64,000 bases of DNA from Castor canadensis (taxonomy: Eukaryota > Chordata > Mammalia > Rodentia > Castoridae): positions 7,753,333 through 7,817,332 of the forward strand of contig NC_133399.1 of NCBI RefSeq assembly GCF_047511655.1. Direction: 5' to 3'. Positions 47,236 through 57,474 of this stretch are shown here, piece by piece (position 1 is the first letter of the stretch; each line of letters opens with the position of its first letter). The translations under genes and the position numbers were made by a program. The notes under the pieces were generated by a model. It was not told where the DNA came from, searched no databases, and was given only the letters and a program-made list of their open reading frames with translations.

Positions 47236-48793
47236 CCCCTGACACCCCTATTCCTCCTCAAAGGTCATAAGGGGAATTATCCTCTCTTTTTCCCTTCAGG
47301 ACATTCACACCTGAAATATTCTGGTTTCCCACATCCAAGCCATTTGTTTTCTTTATTTCCCCTGCTCCCCTTTCTGAGGCTTTTTTGGGGTGAGGGTAGT
47401 ACTCGGCTCTTTGAGAAGTGTTTTCCTCTCCAGTGGCTTGCCCAGAGTGGATAGCATAATCTTGGCCTTTTGCTTTTGTTTTTCATCACCCCATCTTACA
47501 TAAACATTTCATGCTTCTCTTAAGAACTCCTCTAAACTCTTGTCTTTCCAGTTTTCTATGGTTTTTTTTGAAATTTCTTAGCAATGTCTGGCCAACCATT
47601 AGTTACAACATAAAATTTAAGTGTTCTTTGTCCCAGCAGATCATCTATATTTAACCCCCAAAATCTCCTCCTCTGGTCTTTTAGTCTATGAAGGAAGTCA
47701 GCAGGTCCCTCATCTTTCCTCTACTGCACATCAAAGGCCTTGGCTATGTTGGGGACCATGGAACAGATTCACTAATTCCTTTGATAATCAGGTTTCTCAG
47801 GTTCCCCATTCCCCCCATCATTGGGATCATTGTTAATCCAGTCAGGATCCTCAAGAGGAAATTTTCTATCAGCTCAGTCAACTCCAGAAAATGGTGGGTG
47901 TTGTCTCTCCCATATAGCCAGTGCAGCCCTCCTTATCATACTCCTTCCCTCTCCAGAGAATGAGATCACCAGACTTGACATAAGTTCCACCCAAGTGTAG
48001 GTTTGCAGGCCAAGGAACTGGTTCAGCTGGTCAGCGACCTTGTGGATCTTCTAAAAGGGGCTTCAATTCCCTCTTGAAACTTCAGACCTTAGAATTATTC
48101 AACAGAGCATTGACACAACCAAAGTTTCCACCTCCAGTTGGGACCTCAATGATTGGGTAGAAAGTCTGGGATGGCATCATGGGAAATGAGGGAAAGGGAA
48201 GGTTTCGAATGCCTCTCTGACACTGGAAGCTCCTGTCTGGTCCCTGAGGACAAGCTGTAACCCCACACTGCCTGGGAGTCCTGAGAGCCCTTGGAGGCAG
48301 GGCTGGACTGAACCTCTGGGGACTCTGGAGCAGGTTTTCATTCTGATCTTGGGGTTCCACCTGAAGAAACCCTGAATCAAAAGGGGGGCAAACAGGAAAG
48401 AGGGTCCCATCTGGAGAGCTTTGGCTCCATCTCCTTTTTAGTTTTATCATCTTTCCTGCTTTTAGAGAGAATAGGACTATAGGTCCACATCTCCAACAAA
48501 GCAAACTCCACTTTTTTTCTTGGCTCCCTGGGCTTTTATCATTAACATATTCTATCAGTAGTCGACAGGCCCAGTCGTCATCTGACCTAAATTTCGGCCA
48601 GAAAACTTCTGGTTTGAGGATGGGCCCAAGTCCAAATGAAAGAGCAATATTTAATCATCTGTTGCTTCCTTTTGCCTTTGGTCCTCGAGTTCTCAGACCA
48701 GTATCTCAACATCTGTCCTAAGGGGCTGTCTGAAGGGATTTTGTTTGTGGATGCATTTTCCTCAGAACTCTTTTTAATGGTGGTGTTGCCCAC
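47236..48793 (-). pseudogene. ERV gag, broken
   Basis: The start is ATG at 48793, encoding MGNTTIKKSS and then a SPLGQMLRYW-like stretch, as in the N-myristoylated matrix of gammaretroviruses. A Pro-rich p12-like segment lies at 48504-48082. Capsid is marked by the major homology region GPADFLHRLKDQRRRF at about 47730-47680, just downstream of an in-frame TAG. Nucleocapsid (47489-47277) has one zinc-knuckle remnant, GCGKPEYFRCECPE, in which the first Cys and the His are replaced. Stops and frameshifts separate these parts. Confidence 0.88.
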
Positions 48794-49284
48794 CCCAGTC
48801 TTTCACCCTCCCTTATTTCCAGGAGGTATCTCACACGCTACCCCAAGCATCTTGTTCCTCTCTGACCAATTCCCTCACAGGACAACATCCAGTACATGGC
48901 ACTTCTTAGCAATATGCCAGCCAGTGTAAGTCCCCAATTAGGACCTTACACGTGGGGAGAGCTGTATGTAGCCAGCTGGATTCCTATGGAACTACAAATC
49001 AGAACTCCACACTAACTTCCTGTCTTAGACTCCATCACCAAGGAATACTTTGCCATGTGACAGTGTTTCTTACCTTGGCCTATGCACAGGATTGCTTGAC
49101 TGCTGCAGTAGGTGGGCCCTTCCTCCCTGCATCATTGAGGGAATCCAGACCCAGGAATGAGTCCCCAGTCCTGGAGTGTCAGAGGCCCGATGCCCTGGGG
49201 CCTCTGCAACCAGGTGGAGGGACATGTCTCCCCCAGAGGAAGGGGCCTCCGATCACCTCTCCCCAGATGGATGTCAGGCTTCTG
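48794..49284 (-). other. ERV leader between primer site and gag
   Basis: About 490 bp, the usual length for a gammaretroviral leader, which normally holds the packaging signal. No specific packaging motif was identified. Confidence 0.6.
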
Positions 49285-49297
49285 GGCCAATGCACCA
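49285..49297 (-). promoter_or_regulatory. ERV primer-binding site, tRNA-Gly-like
   Basis: The minus strand reads TGGTGCATTGGCC, complementary to the 3' end of tRNA-Gly(GCC), which ends GGCCAATGCACCA. It lies four bases inside the 5' LTR boundary. The match covers 13 nt and then breaks, as expected of an old copy. The tRNA identity is from memory of the tRNA sequence. Confidence 0.75.
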
Positions 49298-49301
49298 AAC
49301 T

Positions 49302-49666
49302 TGTTAGAAATGAATATCCCAATAAAGGAACGGGAACAAAGAATTGTCTCAGTAACGCAAAACTTTGCTTCTGGAAGAAGGGTGCCAGCCTGCACATCGG
49401 CAAAACCAGCACCAAGGGTGGTAGGCAGTCCATTCTCCCTTTTATCCCTGATGTGCAGAGCCTGCCTCTTGACCTGGAATGGCCCAGATCAAAAGTTCAC
49501 ACTCTTCCTTTCCAGCTGAAATTCTATACCTACTTGGGGGAAGTGTTAAGATACACAGTGTAGCGGGCAATTCTCATGGGCAGTGTGAATCCAGACACAG
49601 AAGCCAGAAATACAGGCAATTAAAATAGCAACATACACTTTGACAGAAAAGACTTACTTTCTCACA
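49302..49666 (-). repeat. ERV 5' LTR (minus orientation)
   Basis: About 365 bp from TGTGAGAAAGTAAG (at 49666) to ...CTAACA (at 49302). It pairs with 41084-41455. Confidence 0.9.
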
Positions 49667-49670
49667 AATG

Positions 49671-50787
49671 CCACATGTGGTTTTTTGTTCTAAGAACAGA
49701 AAATTGACAAACACAGCCATGTTAACGGTGGACATAAGAAAGCCATCATTCCCATGAAAGTTGTCCCTTCTTGAAAGCAGCCTGCCTGGGGGTGGGAATC
49801 GGGGAGTAGGAGGAAGTCTAGAGCACAGTTGCCCACCCGTGGGGAGTTGTGATCAGTTAAGAAAATCAAAATCTCTGAAAGGAAGAGATTTTATGTGTAA
49901 CCCAATGCGGGGATCGACTGCTCTAACTGGAGCCACACATCTGCATTTCAACCCAGCTACAGATGTGGGATCTTAGCACATCATCAACCTTCTGCAGCCT
50001 CAGCAGCTTCAGCTGGAACCTGGAGGTCAACACAACTGCACCTTGTGAGGCCACTGTGAAGACTGAAGAATGGAAGGTGCAGAAACTGTGTTGAGTTCTG
50101 GACACACTCACTGAGGTATCTCATGTGGATCATGACTGGGAACCAAGGGAGGAGGAGGATCTTTGGTGTCCTTACTAGAGGGAAAGTTCTCATTGTCCTC
50201 ACACTGAGAACCACATCTGGAACAGGTTGAAGGACACATAAATGAACTGGGTCCCTTCCCTTCTCTGGAGATGTTTTGGGTTTGGCAGAGGAGCAGATCA
50301 ATGAGGATGGAACTTCAGGAAGAATGATGTCACAAATGATGAGAGATGGGCGTTCTATTTGGGGCACATGGACCTGTGTGGCATGGAAGCATCAGTGGAA
50401 AAGTGAGTGTCAGCCAGGCATAGGAGGTGAGTGAGGAGACCGGGCCCTGCTCAAGCCCACCTCCACCCTTTGGGAGATATGGGAGAGGAGCCCAGAAGAC
50501 AAAGTCCTGGACAGGGCAGGCTGCTCACTTGAATCCGGTTTAGCCACACATACTGCAGCCAGTCTTGTGAGACTTAGAGAGTGTTTCATTCTGTCTGCTT
50601 GAACCAAAGTTTCTTTCCAGCTTAGGGACAGCATTAGCTACCTAACACTGTGCTCCATTCCCCCAACATGTCTATTCATTGTTATTACAGAAGAAGTGCA
50701 AACTTCTCCTTCCAGATGCTAAAAAATGTGTGTCCTTGTCACTGGCTTCAGGCAAATCCAGAATGTGTTTAATTCCTGCTTCAACAC
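49671..50787. other. Unassigned, no supported gene
   Basis: Frames such as 49984-50367 (minus, 127 codons) carry no motif I recognise. There is no clear repeat. Confidence 0.35.
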
Positions 50788-50852
50788 AGCATGGCTGTGT
50801 GCTTTTAAACAAATTGCTTAATCTCTCAGACTCACTTTCCTCACCTCAAAAA
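50788..50852 (+). repeat. MIR SINE core fragment
   Basis: GGCTGTGTGCTTTTAAACAAATTGCTTAATCTCTCAGACTCACTTTCCTCACCTC follows the MIR core (CTGTGTGACC..GCAA..TTACTTAACCTCTC..GCCTCAGTTTCCTCA) position by position. Confidence 0.75.
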
Positions 50853-51030
50853 GCTGGATGCTTGCCTATAATCATAGCTACTTGGGAGACAAGATAAGGA
50901 AGATCAATGTTCGGGGCCAGTCCAGGTGACTAGTTTGTGACACCTCCTGGAGGCCTGGCTCAAACAACAAAGTGCCACCTTTGCAAGCAAAGCCCTAAAT
51001 TCAAAGCCCACTCTCAAACCCCACGGCAAT
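50853..51030 (+). repeat. Dimeric SINE, sense, diverged
   Basis: GCTGGATGCTTGCCTATAATCATAGCTACTTGGGAG head, then CTGGCTCAAACAACAAAGTGCCACC...AAATTCAAAGCCC. It is inserted next to the MIR core. Confidence 0.65.
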
Positions 51031-51454
51031 GTGGATAATAACATATACACCTTTCATGTAAATGTGGCTATATAATACCTTATCTTGATTTTTATGGGTG
51101 CCACAATATATGAACAACTTATGACAATATTGTGTGCAGCACAGTCTCTAAATGTGACCACCTTGTCAAGTTTAGCATTATGAAATTCATCCTCTCCCAC
51201 TCAACTATCTAACTGCCCCTTTCAGAAGGTAAGGAACATCCCCCATGACACTCCCTTGCTGTCTGTACTGTGTCATGTAGTGTTCACAGGAGAGGTCCTA
51301 TGTGGCTGCTGCACTCACAAGTGGACATCAACCAACACTTCTCATCTGCATCCTGTGATACCTATAGCTATCCGATGATGAGGTACTGTGCCTGATTTCA
51401 CTCATCCCTTGAATTCAGTAGAAAAGGAACCAACTTCTCTTCTGTTTTATTTTT
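51031..51454. other. Unassigned
   Basis: No recognisable gene or repeat. Confidence 0.35.
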
Positions 51455-51725
51455 TGTTGCTTTTTGTTGGTAGTTGGGTTTGAACTCAGTCAGGTACTCT
51501 ACAAACTGAGCCACACCCTGCAGCCCATTTTGCTTTATTTTTCTTATATGGTCTCATATTGGTATGCCTACTGTATAGCTGTCATGACAGGTGTATGCCA
51601 CCACACCTGGACTGTGGTTGACATGGGGTCTCACTAACTTTTTACCTGGGCTGGCCTTGAATTTCAATCCTTTGATCTCCACTTCCTGAGTAGTTGGAAT
51701 TAAAGGCATGTAGCACTGCACGTGG
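51455..51725 (-). repeat. Dimeric SINE, antisense
   Basis: GTTTGAACTCAGTCAGGTACTCTACAAACTGAGCCAC is the reversed tRNA-like part. ACATGGGGTCTCACTAACTT and GGGCTGGCCTTGAATTTCAATCC are the reversed first monomer. Confidence 0.75.
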
Positions 51726-51984
51726 CTTAGGTTTTTTCCTAATTGCTCAGTTCAGAACCATTTGCGTAACTCCTCCCACATCATATGCTGATTCCATCCT
51801 GTCCATAGATAGATGCTACCTTCCTAGTCACAGAAAACAGGAAGGATTCATCACACCAGGGAACACAGAAAAGATCATGATGCTTTCAACCCAAGGAAGA
51901 AGCAGAGGAGACAGCTGGTGCTATTAAACAACTACTGATGTGGGTATTTTCTTAGAACTTACTTCTTTCAACTGTCCTACGGAG

Positions 51985-52075
51985 AGCTTGAGGGTGTCTC
52001 TTAGTGGTAGAGCTCTTGCAAAGCATGCAGAAGGTCCTGGATTTGATCCTTGGCATCACAAAGAGTACTACCAAG
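51985..52075 (+). repeat. ID-like SINE monomer, sense
   Basis: GCTTGAGGGTGTCTCTTAGTGGTAGAGCTCTTGCAAAGCATGC...GGATTTGATCCTTGGCATCAC resembles a rodent ID-type tRNA-Ala-derived monomer more than the SINE type common in this window. Confidence 0.6.
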
Positions 52076-53124
52076 ATAGACAGTATTATCCCCAGCCTCC
52101 TTATTCCTTTTCCTCATCATCAAAGAGACCAACAGGAGCTTTCATTTAGGGCATCTTTCACCTCCTATTCCTAAAGTGGAACTGATGATTCCTGAGGATT
52201 GAACTAAGGTAGTGAGAGGAAACTGCAACCGTGGTGGACATCAAAGTGACACTGTAAATATAATGAGAACCACTAGACTTGAGGTAGAATTCTGGGGTTG
52301 AAACCATATTGCATGAGCACCACAGAGAGGTGGGGTACATACTTGGAAAATGTCTTCTGAAAGCACCAACAACGGGGATCCTCAAGATGGCAGCCAAAAT
52401 GAAGACATAGTGGAGGACAATGATGAACAAACACCATTGCAGACCTGGGTCACAAGCTAGCAACTCATGAGGCTGTCTTCTCAAACAGTCCAATTGAGGA
52501 GGGAAAAGGAATGGGCAAGAAAATGGTGGTTGCCTTTAGACTAACAGAAGATGAGGTGTAAAAACATTGTCACATCAACCCCATGGTTGAGCCACTAACC
52601 CAGATTTAGGCCCAAAGATGGTCACGGCCAGTCAGCAATGCACACTGCCATGCATGGGTGGCAAATGGCCACAAAACATACACAGCCAATGACTGTGACC
52701 AGGCTTAACATGGTTTAGCCCAATGTGAAGAAGGACCTGTGCTCCTCACACGCCACAGGATGGTGGCCTGATGGGATGGCAGCAGGTCAGCTAGCGTGCA
52801 AGAGGTGATTGGATCAGCAACAGAATCTCCTAAAGGGAGAGGGCACAAAGGAAGAGGAACATAGCCGGGAGTCTGTGCTCGACCCAGACAGCAGCCATGA
52901 TGAGCCGGCTCCCAGAAGTATGCACAGGGACCAGCAGGTAGATCAGGAAGAGGAGTGGTGGCAGGTGCCATGGAAATCCCCAGGGAGCCAAGATGGAGGA
53001 ATCCTGCCCTGGATTCGAGCCTGACAAGGCACCGTGCTGCATTTGTTAACACCGGACTGAATAAAGGCATCAGGTGAGCACACAGGCCCTTGCACAGATC
53101 CAATTGCAATTTAAGCACTCTCTG
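52076..53124. other. Unassigned, no supported gene
   Basis: A short coding-like start, ATGTCTTCTGAAAGCACC at 52350, runs 36 codons (MSSESTNNGDPQDGSQNEDI...) before a stop. AATAAA occurs at 53061. The 137-codon minus-strand frame (52705-53118) has no motif. I do not call a gene. Confidence 0.3.
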
Positions 53125-53345
53125 CTTCTTTTTTGAGGGGGGGGCGGGTTTGAACTCAGGACTTCATGGTTGCACTGGAGGTGCTCTACTGCTTGAGCCA
53201 GTCCTCTAGTCAATCTCAGTATGGTTATTTCAGAGATTGGATGTTGAGAACTATTTGCCCAGGTTGGCCTGGAACCTTGATTCTCTTGATCTTAGCCTTC
53301 AAAGTAGTAGGATTACTGTTGTGATGCATGGACACCCAGCTCAAT
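53125..53345 (-). repeat. Dimeric SINE, antisense
   Basis: GGGTTTGAACTCAGGACTTC...CTCTACTGCTTGAGCCA is the reversed tRNA-like part. TTGCCCAGGTTGGCCTGGAACCTTGATT is the reversed first monomer. Confidence 0.8.
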
Positions 53346-53474
53346 AGGTTTTCCTTAAATGGGAATCACAAGTGCAAAGTGATTCTGAGACATGTCTTCA
53401 TTCTTTCACAACTTTTATGTCAGTCACTCCCTGCAGACTTGTCTGGGGCAGGGATCTGACACTCCAATCCCCTA

Positions 53475-53690
53475 AAGTGGCTGGGCACAGGGATATGCTG
53501 AGTTAATACACTTACTAAGAGGCAGAGGCATCAGCACTGTGAGTTTGACCCTTACCGGGGCAAAGATACTGAGATCCTTACTCAAAAGAAAATTTAAAAA
53601 AGGGCAGGGGGTGTAGCACAAGGGTGGTGTGCTTGCCTAACTAGCACAAGGCCCTGTGTTGTGTTCAATCTCTTGAGTGATGTGATTACA
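53475..53690 (+). repeat. Dimeric SINE, sense, diverged
   Basis: GTGGCTGGGCACAGGGATATGC head, AAAATTTAAAAAA linker, then GCAGGGGGTGTAGCACAAGGG...CCCTGTGTTGTGTTCAATC. Confidence 0.65.
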
Positions 53691-53799
53691 GAGTACATCT
53701 TATATGTCTGCCATCAGGAGCCTTTTGTAATCTCTTCTAAACAACGTTTTGTGTCATATTATGTTCCTGTGCATCTGAGAAATGAAATGAGATGACTGG

Positions 53800-54950
53800 A
53801 GGCATTCACATATATTGTATGGATGTGATTCCCCAACAACGCATTCTCAGGATTGTGAGAAAGGTCATGATAATGAAGTCTTCCACATACAAAGGTTAGG
53901 CTTTCTTCCCACTGTGAGTATTGCATATTTCCTACAGCGACCAGAAGAAATGAAGGCTTTACCACATGTTTTACATACATAAGTCTTCTCGCCAGTGTGA
54001 ATTCTCTCATGTATTCAAAGAGAAGCAGAAACACTGAAGGACTTTCCCCAGTGCTCACACACATAGGGTTTCTCTCCAGGGTGAGTTCGTACATATCACT
54101 GAAAGCTACTTGGATCAATGAAGGCTTTCCCACATTGCTTACATACACATGCTTTCTCTCCTGTGTGAGTTCGTTCATGTGTTCGTAGGTAACTTAATGA
54201 ACAGAAGGCTCCTCCACACTGCTTCCATGCATAGGGTTTCTCTCCACTGAGAATCCTTTTATAATATCGACGTGAACTGCGATCAGTCAAGGCTTTCCCA
54301 CATTCCTTGCATTCATAGAGCTTCTGTCCAGTGTGAACCATTTTATGGTGTCAGAGTGAACTGTAATGCACAAAGGCTTTCCCACATTCCCTGCATTCAT
54401 AGGGTTTCTCTCCTGTGTGACTTCGTTCATGTCTTTTAAGGACACTGGCAGAGCTTAAGGCTTTATTGCAATCCTTACACTTGAATGGTCTTCCTCCAGT
54501 GCTTGTTACCATGTGTTTATGAAAATCTGTGAGAGTCATGAAGCTTTTCCCACAATTGCTTACACATACACACTTTCTCTCTAGCATGGAAATCTGCATG
54601 TATCTGAGCATAGCTGTGTCTTCTGAAAGCTTCTCCACATTGTTTACATTTGTAGAGTTTCTCTCCACTGTGTGTCTTACATGCTTCAGAAACCATTCAG
54701 GGTAACTGAAGGCTTTCCCACATTCCTTACATTTATAGAGATTCTTTATGTATTCCTTATACTTACAAGATTTCTGTCCAGCCTGAATAGTGACAGCCAC
54801 ATTTGAAGATGAAGGACCAGGGAAGATTTCTCCATATACAGGGATTTTCCATGGTTTTATTCCACGAGGAATGGATCTGCAATCCAGGTGCACATTTCTC
54901 CACAGTGACTTTCTTCTGAATATTCACAAGGTCTCTTGACTGCTTCAGGC
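53800..54950 (-). pseudogene. C2H2 zinc-finger gene terminal exon, pseudogene
   Basis: Read on the minus strand this is a tandem array of about nine Kruppel-type fingers joined by TGEKP-type linkers, the layout of ZNF transcription factors that bind DNA in the nucleus. Clear fingers are [50 protein letters not shown] and [10 protein letters not shown]. The array is dead: a frameshift near 54650 breaks finger 1-2, TGA follows YSSL at 54348-54350, another stop follows SSFQ near 54095, and stops lie near 54010 and 53880. Several fingers have lost a Cys or His (for example YAWKQC and CEHWGK). A splice acceptor at 54951 shows that it was a spliced gene exon, not a retrocopy. No KRAB exon was identified in the window. 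Confidence 0.92.
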
Positions 54951-54974
54951 CTGTGTGAAAAGGGAAGAACATAA
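54951..54974 (-). promoter_or_regulatory. Splice acceptor of the ZNF pseudogene exon
   Basis: The minus strand reads TGTTCTTCCCTTTTCACACAG just before the exon: a strong polypyrimidine tract ending in CAG. This places the last intron upstream, towards higher coordinates. Confidence 0.7.
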
Positions 54975-55084
54975 TTTTGACTACTATTTAAATTACTAGA
55001 TTTATACCTCCTTAATAATTTTTAAACATAAATGAACTGAATTCTCTGCAGAATGGCTTAAGGACAGCCATGATGAAAAAAAAT

Positions 55085-55195
55085 CTAATTCAAGAATGGA
55101 AATCACAGCTCAGGTGGTAGAGCACTTGCCTGGCTATCATGAAGGCTTTTGTCCAATCTCTAATCACACTCACACACACACAAAAGAAGGGTGTT
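55085..55195 (+). repeat. tRNA-like SINE monomer, sense
   Basis: GAAATCACAGCTCAGGTGGTAGAGCACTTGCCTGGC with a CACACACACACA tail at 55175-55186. Confidence 0.7.
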
Positions 55196-55257
55196 TTTGA
55201 ACACTGTATTCAAGGTAACTCTTTTGAAAACACTGAATGACTGTCACGCTTCACATC

Positions 55258-55375
55258 TCCTTATTTTTGAGACTGTATGTTGCTCAGGCTGGCCTCAAAC
55301 TCATGACCCATGTGTATCAGCCTTGTGACGACCATACATTACAGGTATGTGCCACCAACTCCGATTCCCTATTAA
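55258..55375 (-). repeat. B1-like SINE, antisense
   Basis: TTTTGAGACTGTATGTTGCTCAGGCTGGCCTCAAACTC...ATTACAGGTATGTGCCACCA is a reversed 7SL/B1-type monomer. Confidence 0.7.
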
Positions 55376-55384
55376 TTTTCAAAA

Positions 55385-55490
55385 AATTATTAGCAAGTAT
55401 AAGTTCATTGAGGAGTTGCATTGTGATACTTACATACAAGCATGTAATGTAGTTTGGTCAAATTCACCCTGTCAATACTAATTGTTTCTC
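55385..55490 (-). mobile_element. LINE-1 3'UTR-like fragment, antisense
   Basis: TTCATTGAGGAGTTGCATTGTGATACTTACATACAAGCATGTAATG matches the antisense L1 3' terminus also seen at 4800 and 10840. Confidence 0.5.
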
Positions 55491-55619
55491 CACATGTCAT
55501 TTAAATATATAAGAGTATTCTTCATGCAAAATTCATGGGACTAAAAGCATCGTGAACCTTGAAATATTTGTATATATAAAGTAAAATATTGTGATGACAT
55601 CCTAAACACAAAATTACAT

Positions 55620-55775
55620 TGTTTTTGGCACAACTGAGAGCTTGAAATCAGGAATTTGTGCTTGCTAGGCAGTGCAAGGTGAATTCACATTCTTCCACAC
55701 TGATTAATTTTTCAGGTATAGTGGGGCAATATTGGGGTTTGAAATCAGGACTCTGACCCTGCAAGAATGTTGCCC
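55620..55775 (-). repeat. Antisense tRNA-like SINE remnants
   Basis: TTTGTGCTTGCTAGGCAGTGC and a second GGGGTTTGAAATCAGGACTCTGACC copy are reversed tRNA-like monomers, both partial. Confidence 0.5.
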
Positions 55776-55946
55776 AAATTGAGTTGGTTAGTTTTAAGAT
55801 GTGGTCTTTCTTTATGCTCCCCAGCCTGGACCACAATATTCCTCTTTGTGCTTCCCTGGGATGCATATGGGAACAACTTGCAGAACCTCAGGTTGAGATG
55901 GGGGTCACACAAATTATAGTCTACGCTGACTTCAGAAAGCAGTCCT

Positions 55947-57131
55947 GAGAATTCCAAGATGGCGGCTAGAGGTAGGAAGCAGAAAGCGACCCTCCTATAG
56001 TGAAATCTTGGAGAGACGCTGGAGACACACTTTGCAGGCATAATCACCGAGAAAAGGCATAACTTTGACTCCTCCACATCTCCAGCCGGCGCAGAGAATC
56101 TCCACTTCACGTTAAACGGAGAACCGAGGAGGCCCCCGGGCCGCCAGTGGCCGGCGCCCATACGGCTTGGGAAGACGCGGACCAGGTGAGCTTCGCGGTA
56201 CCGCGGTTCCCCACAGGCAAGCCTGGGCCAGAGCAGCATAGCCCCCTGGACAGACTGACCTCCACCCGGGAAAAAAAAGAGAAACTGAGTACTAAGCAAT
56301 AAGAAGAGTTAAGACACGCTGGAAAGAGGGTGGGGCGCCCTGAGCGCTGAAGATTGGGGGAAGGGAATCCTTCCCGGGACTGTAAATAAACGAGCCGGGC
56401 GGGCCGGAGAGGCTCTGGCGGGAGCGGGGCGCGCCAGCAACCAGGAGCGGGACGCTTGTGAGAGGAGGGAAGACCCACTTCCCACGTGAACTGTAAATAA
56501 ACACGCAGGCCTGACAACGCGGGGCAGTGTCGCCTTTCCCAGTGCTTGGAAAGGGAAAAGCTGTAGCAGAGGCCCCCCTCCCCCGCACAGGAGAACTCTG
56601 AGCAAACAAAGCCTGTGGGACCAGGTGAGTGCTAAGCTCACCCCAGAGATCTGCATAAATAACGCCGCCAGCTACAGGCTGAGAGCAGCAGGCAGGCAAG
56701 CCACAGTTGCAGGTGAACTCAAGATACATAGAGTCCTTAAATAGGAATGAGAAGGACAGGAGGGCCAGAACCAAAGAGACAGCATCACAAGAAGGACTCG
56801 ATTCAGTGCAGCCACGTACGAAGATGCAGGAAGAGGCTCCAAGGCAAGGACTGCAGGGTATGGACGACCTCTAGAGGTCCACAGTTTTCCCTCTCCCTGG
56901 GAATCACACAGGATGCTCCCAACTCCTACAACAAGGAAGAGATTCTTTATGGGAATTACATCACAACTATGGAGGCTGAGAAGTCCCTGTGAAAGGCAAG
57001 CTAGAGACCCAGGGAAGGCAGAGGTGGGTGCAATTTGGTCCAAAGCCAAAAGCCTGGAAACCCAATTTTACTTTTTTTTTTTTGCACTGTGTATTTTTAA
57101 TCTAATAAATCACAAGTTTGCAAAAAAAAAA
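55947..57131 (+). mobile_element. Chimeric retrocopy: L1 5'UTR joined to a non-L1 polyadenylated exon
   Basis: Bases 55947-56712 are an L1 5'UTR starting at the very L1 5' end (GAGAATTCCAAGATGGCGGC), nearly identical to L1-B 25557-26325. At 56713 L1 homology stops after TTGCAG, and a 409-bp non-L1 sequence follows (GTGAACTCAAG onwards). It ends with AATAAA at 57104-57109 and poly(A) from 57122. A perfect 11-bp TSD AAAGCAGTCCT flanks the unit at 55936-55946 and 57132-57142. All hallmarks of L1-mediated retrotransposition of a processed transcript are present. The likely template is an RNA that started in an L1 promoter and was spliced or joined to a downstream exon. No protein is evident in the 3' part. 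CpGs of the L1 part are preserved, so it is young. Confidence 0.9.
57104..57109 (+). terminator. Poly(A) signal of the chimeric retrocopy
   Basis: AATAAA lies 12 nt before the templated end, followed by an A run at 57122-57134, the canonical spacing for cleavage and polyadenylation. Confidence 0.85.
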
Positions 57132-57142
57132 AAAGCAGTCCT

Positions 57143-57474
57143 ATCTCTGTCTCCCAAATACCAAGATTACAGGCTTCACCCTTGGTGCCCAGCTGCAAAA
57201 TTCACTTTTATATCATATATACTTTATACGCAAACTCTGAAGGTAAAGTCATAACTCCATAGTTTTGTGAATGTAACAAAATTCGTGTACACTGAATCAA
57301 CAGGTGTCTTGTGTGGCATCTTGTCAGTGTTCAATATTAGAACTCTTCAGGTTTTGTATCTTTCTATACTATATTTTAACCTACATGCAATTTGAAAGAA
57401 AATTTTCTGTGATTAAGTCAATTTGAACCTGAACTTTTTATATCCTTGCCTTGCTTTCAAAATTTCATGGCTCT
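57143..57474. other. Flank between two recent insertions
   Basis: The first ~55 bp (ATCTCTGTCTCCCAAATACC..ATTACAGG) look like the remainder of an antisense SINE that was the target of the chimeric retrocopy. The rest is unassigned. Confidence 0.5.

Larger units (their letters stand above)
41084..49666 (-). mobile_element. Defective gammaretrovirus-like (class I) ERV
   Basis: This 8.6-kb provirus lies on the minus strand: LTR (49302-49666), primer site, leader, gag, pro-pol, env, LTR (41084-41455). The flanking 4-mers TATG (41080-41083) and AATG (49667-49670) fit a 4-bp TSD with one mutation. The two LTRs differ by many substitutions and a few indels, so the insertion is old. Every gene carries several stops or frameshifts. 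Gag MHR, a single zinc knuckle, RT wording (SPFNTP, QDLR) and an env TM with CX6CC are all of gammaretroviral type. A second LTR is inserted in pol at 45295-45752. It cannot encode a working virus. Confidence 0.93.

Noticed and set aside
55936..57142. Chimera read as an ordinary 5' fragment of a full-length L1
   Set aside because: The unit has its own poly(A) signal, poly(A) tail and flanking TSD, and L1 homology ends abruptly at 56712, so it is a complete insertion and not a broken L1.
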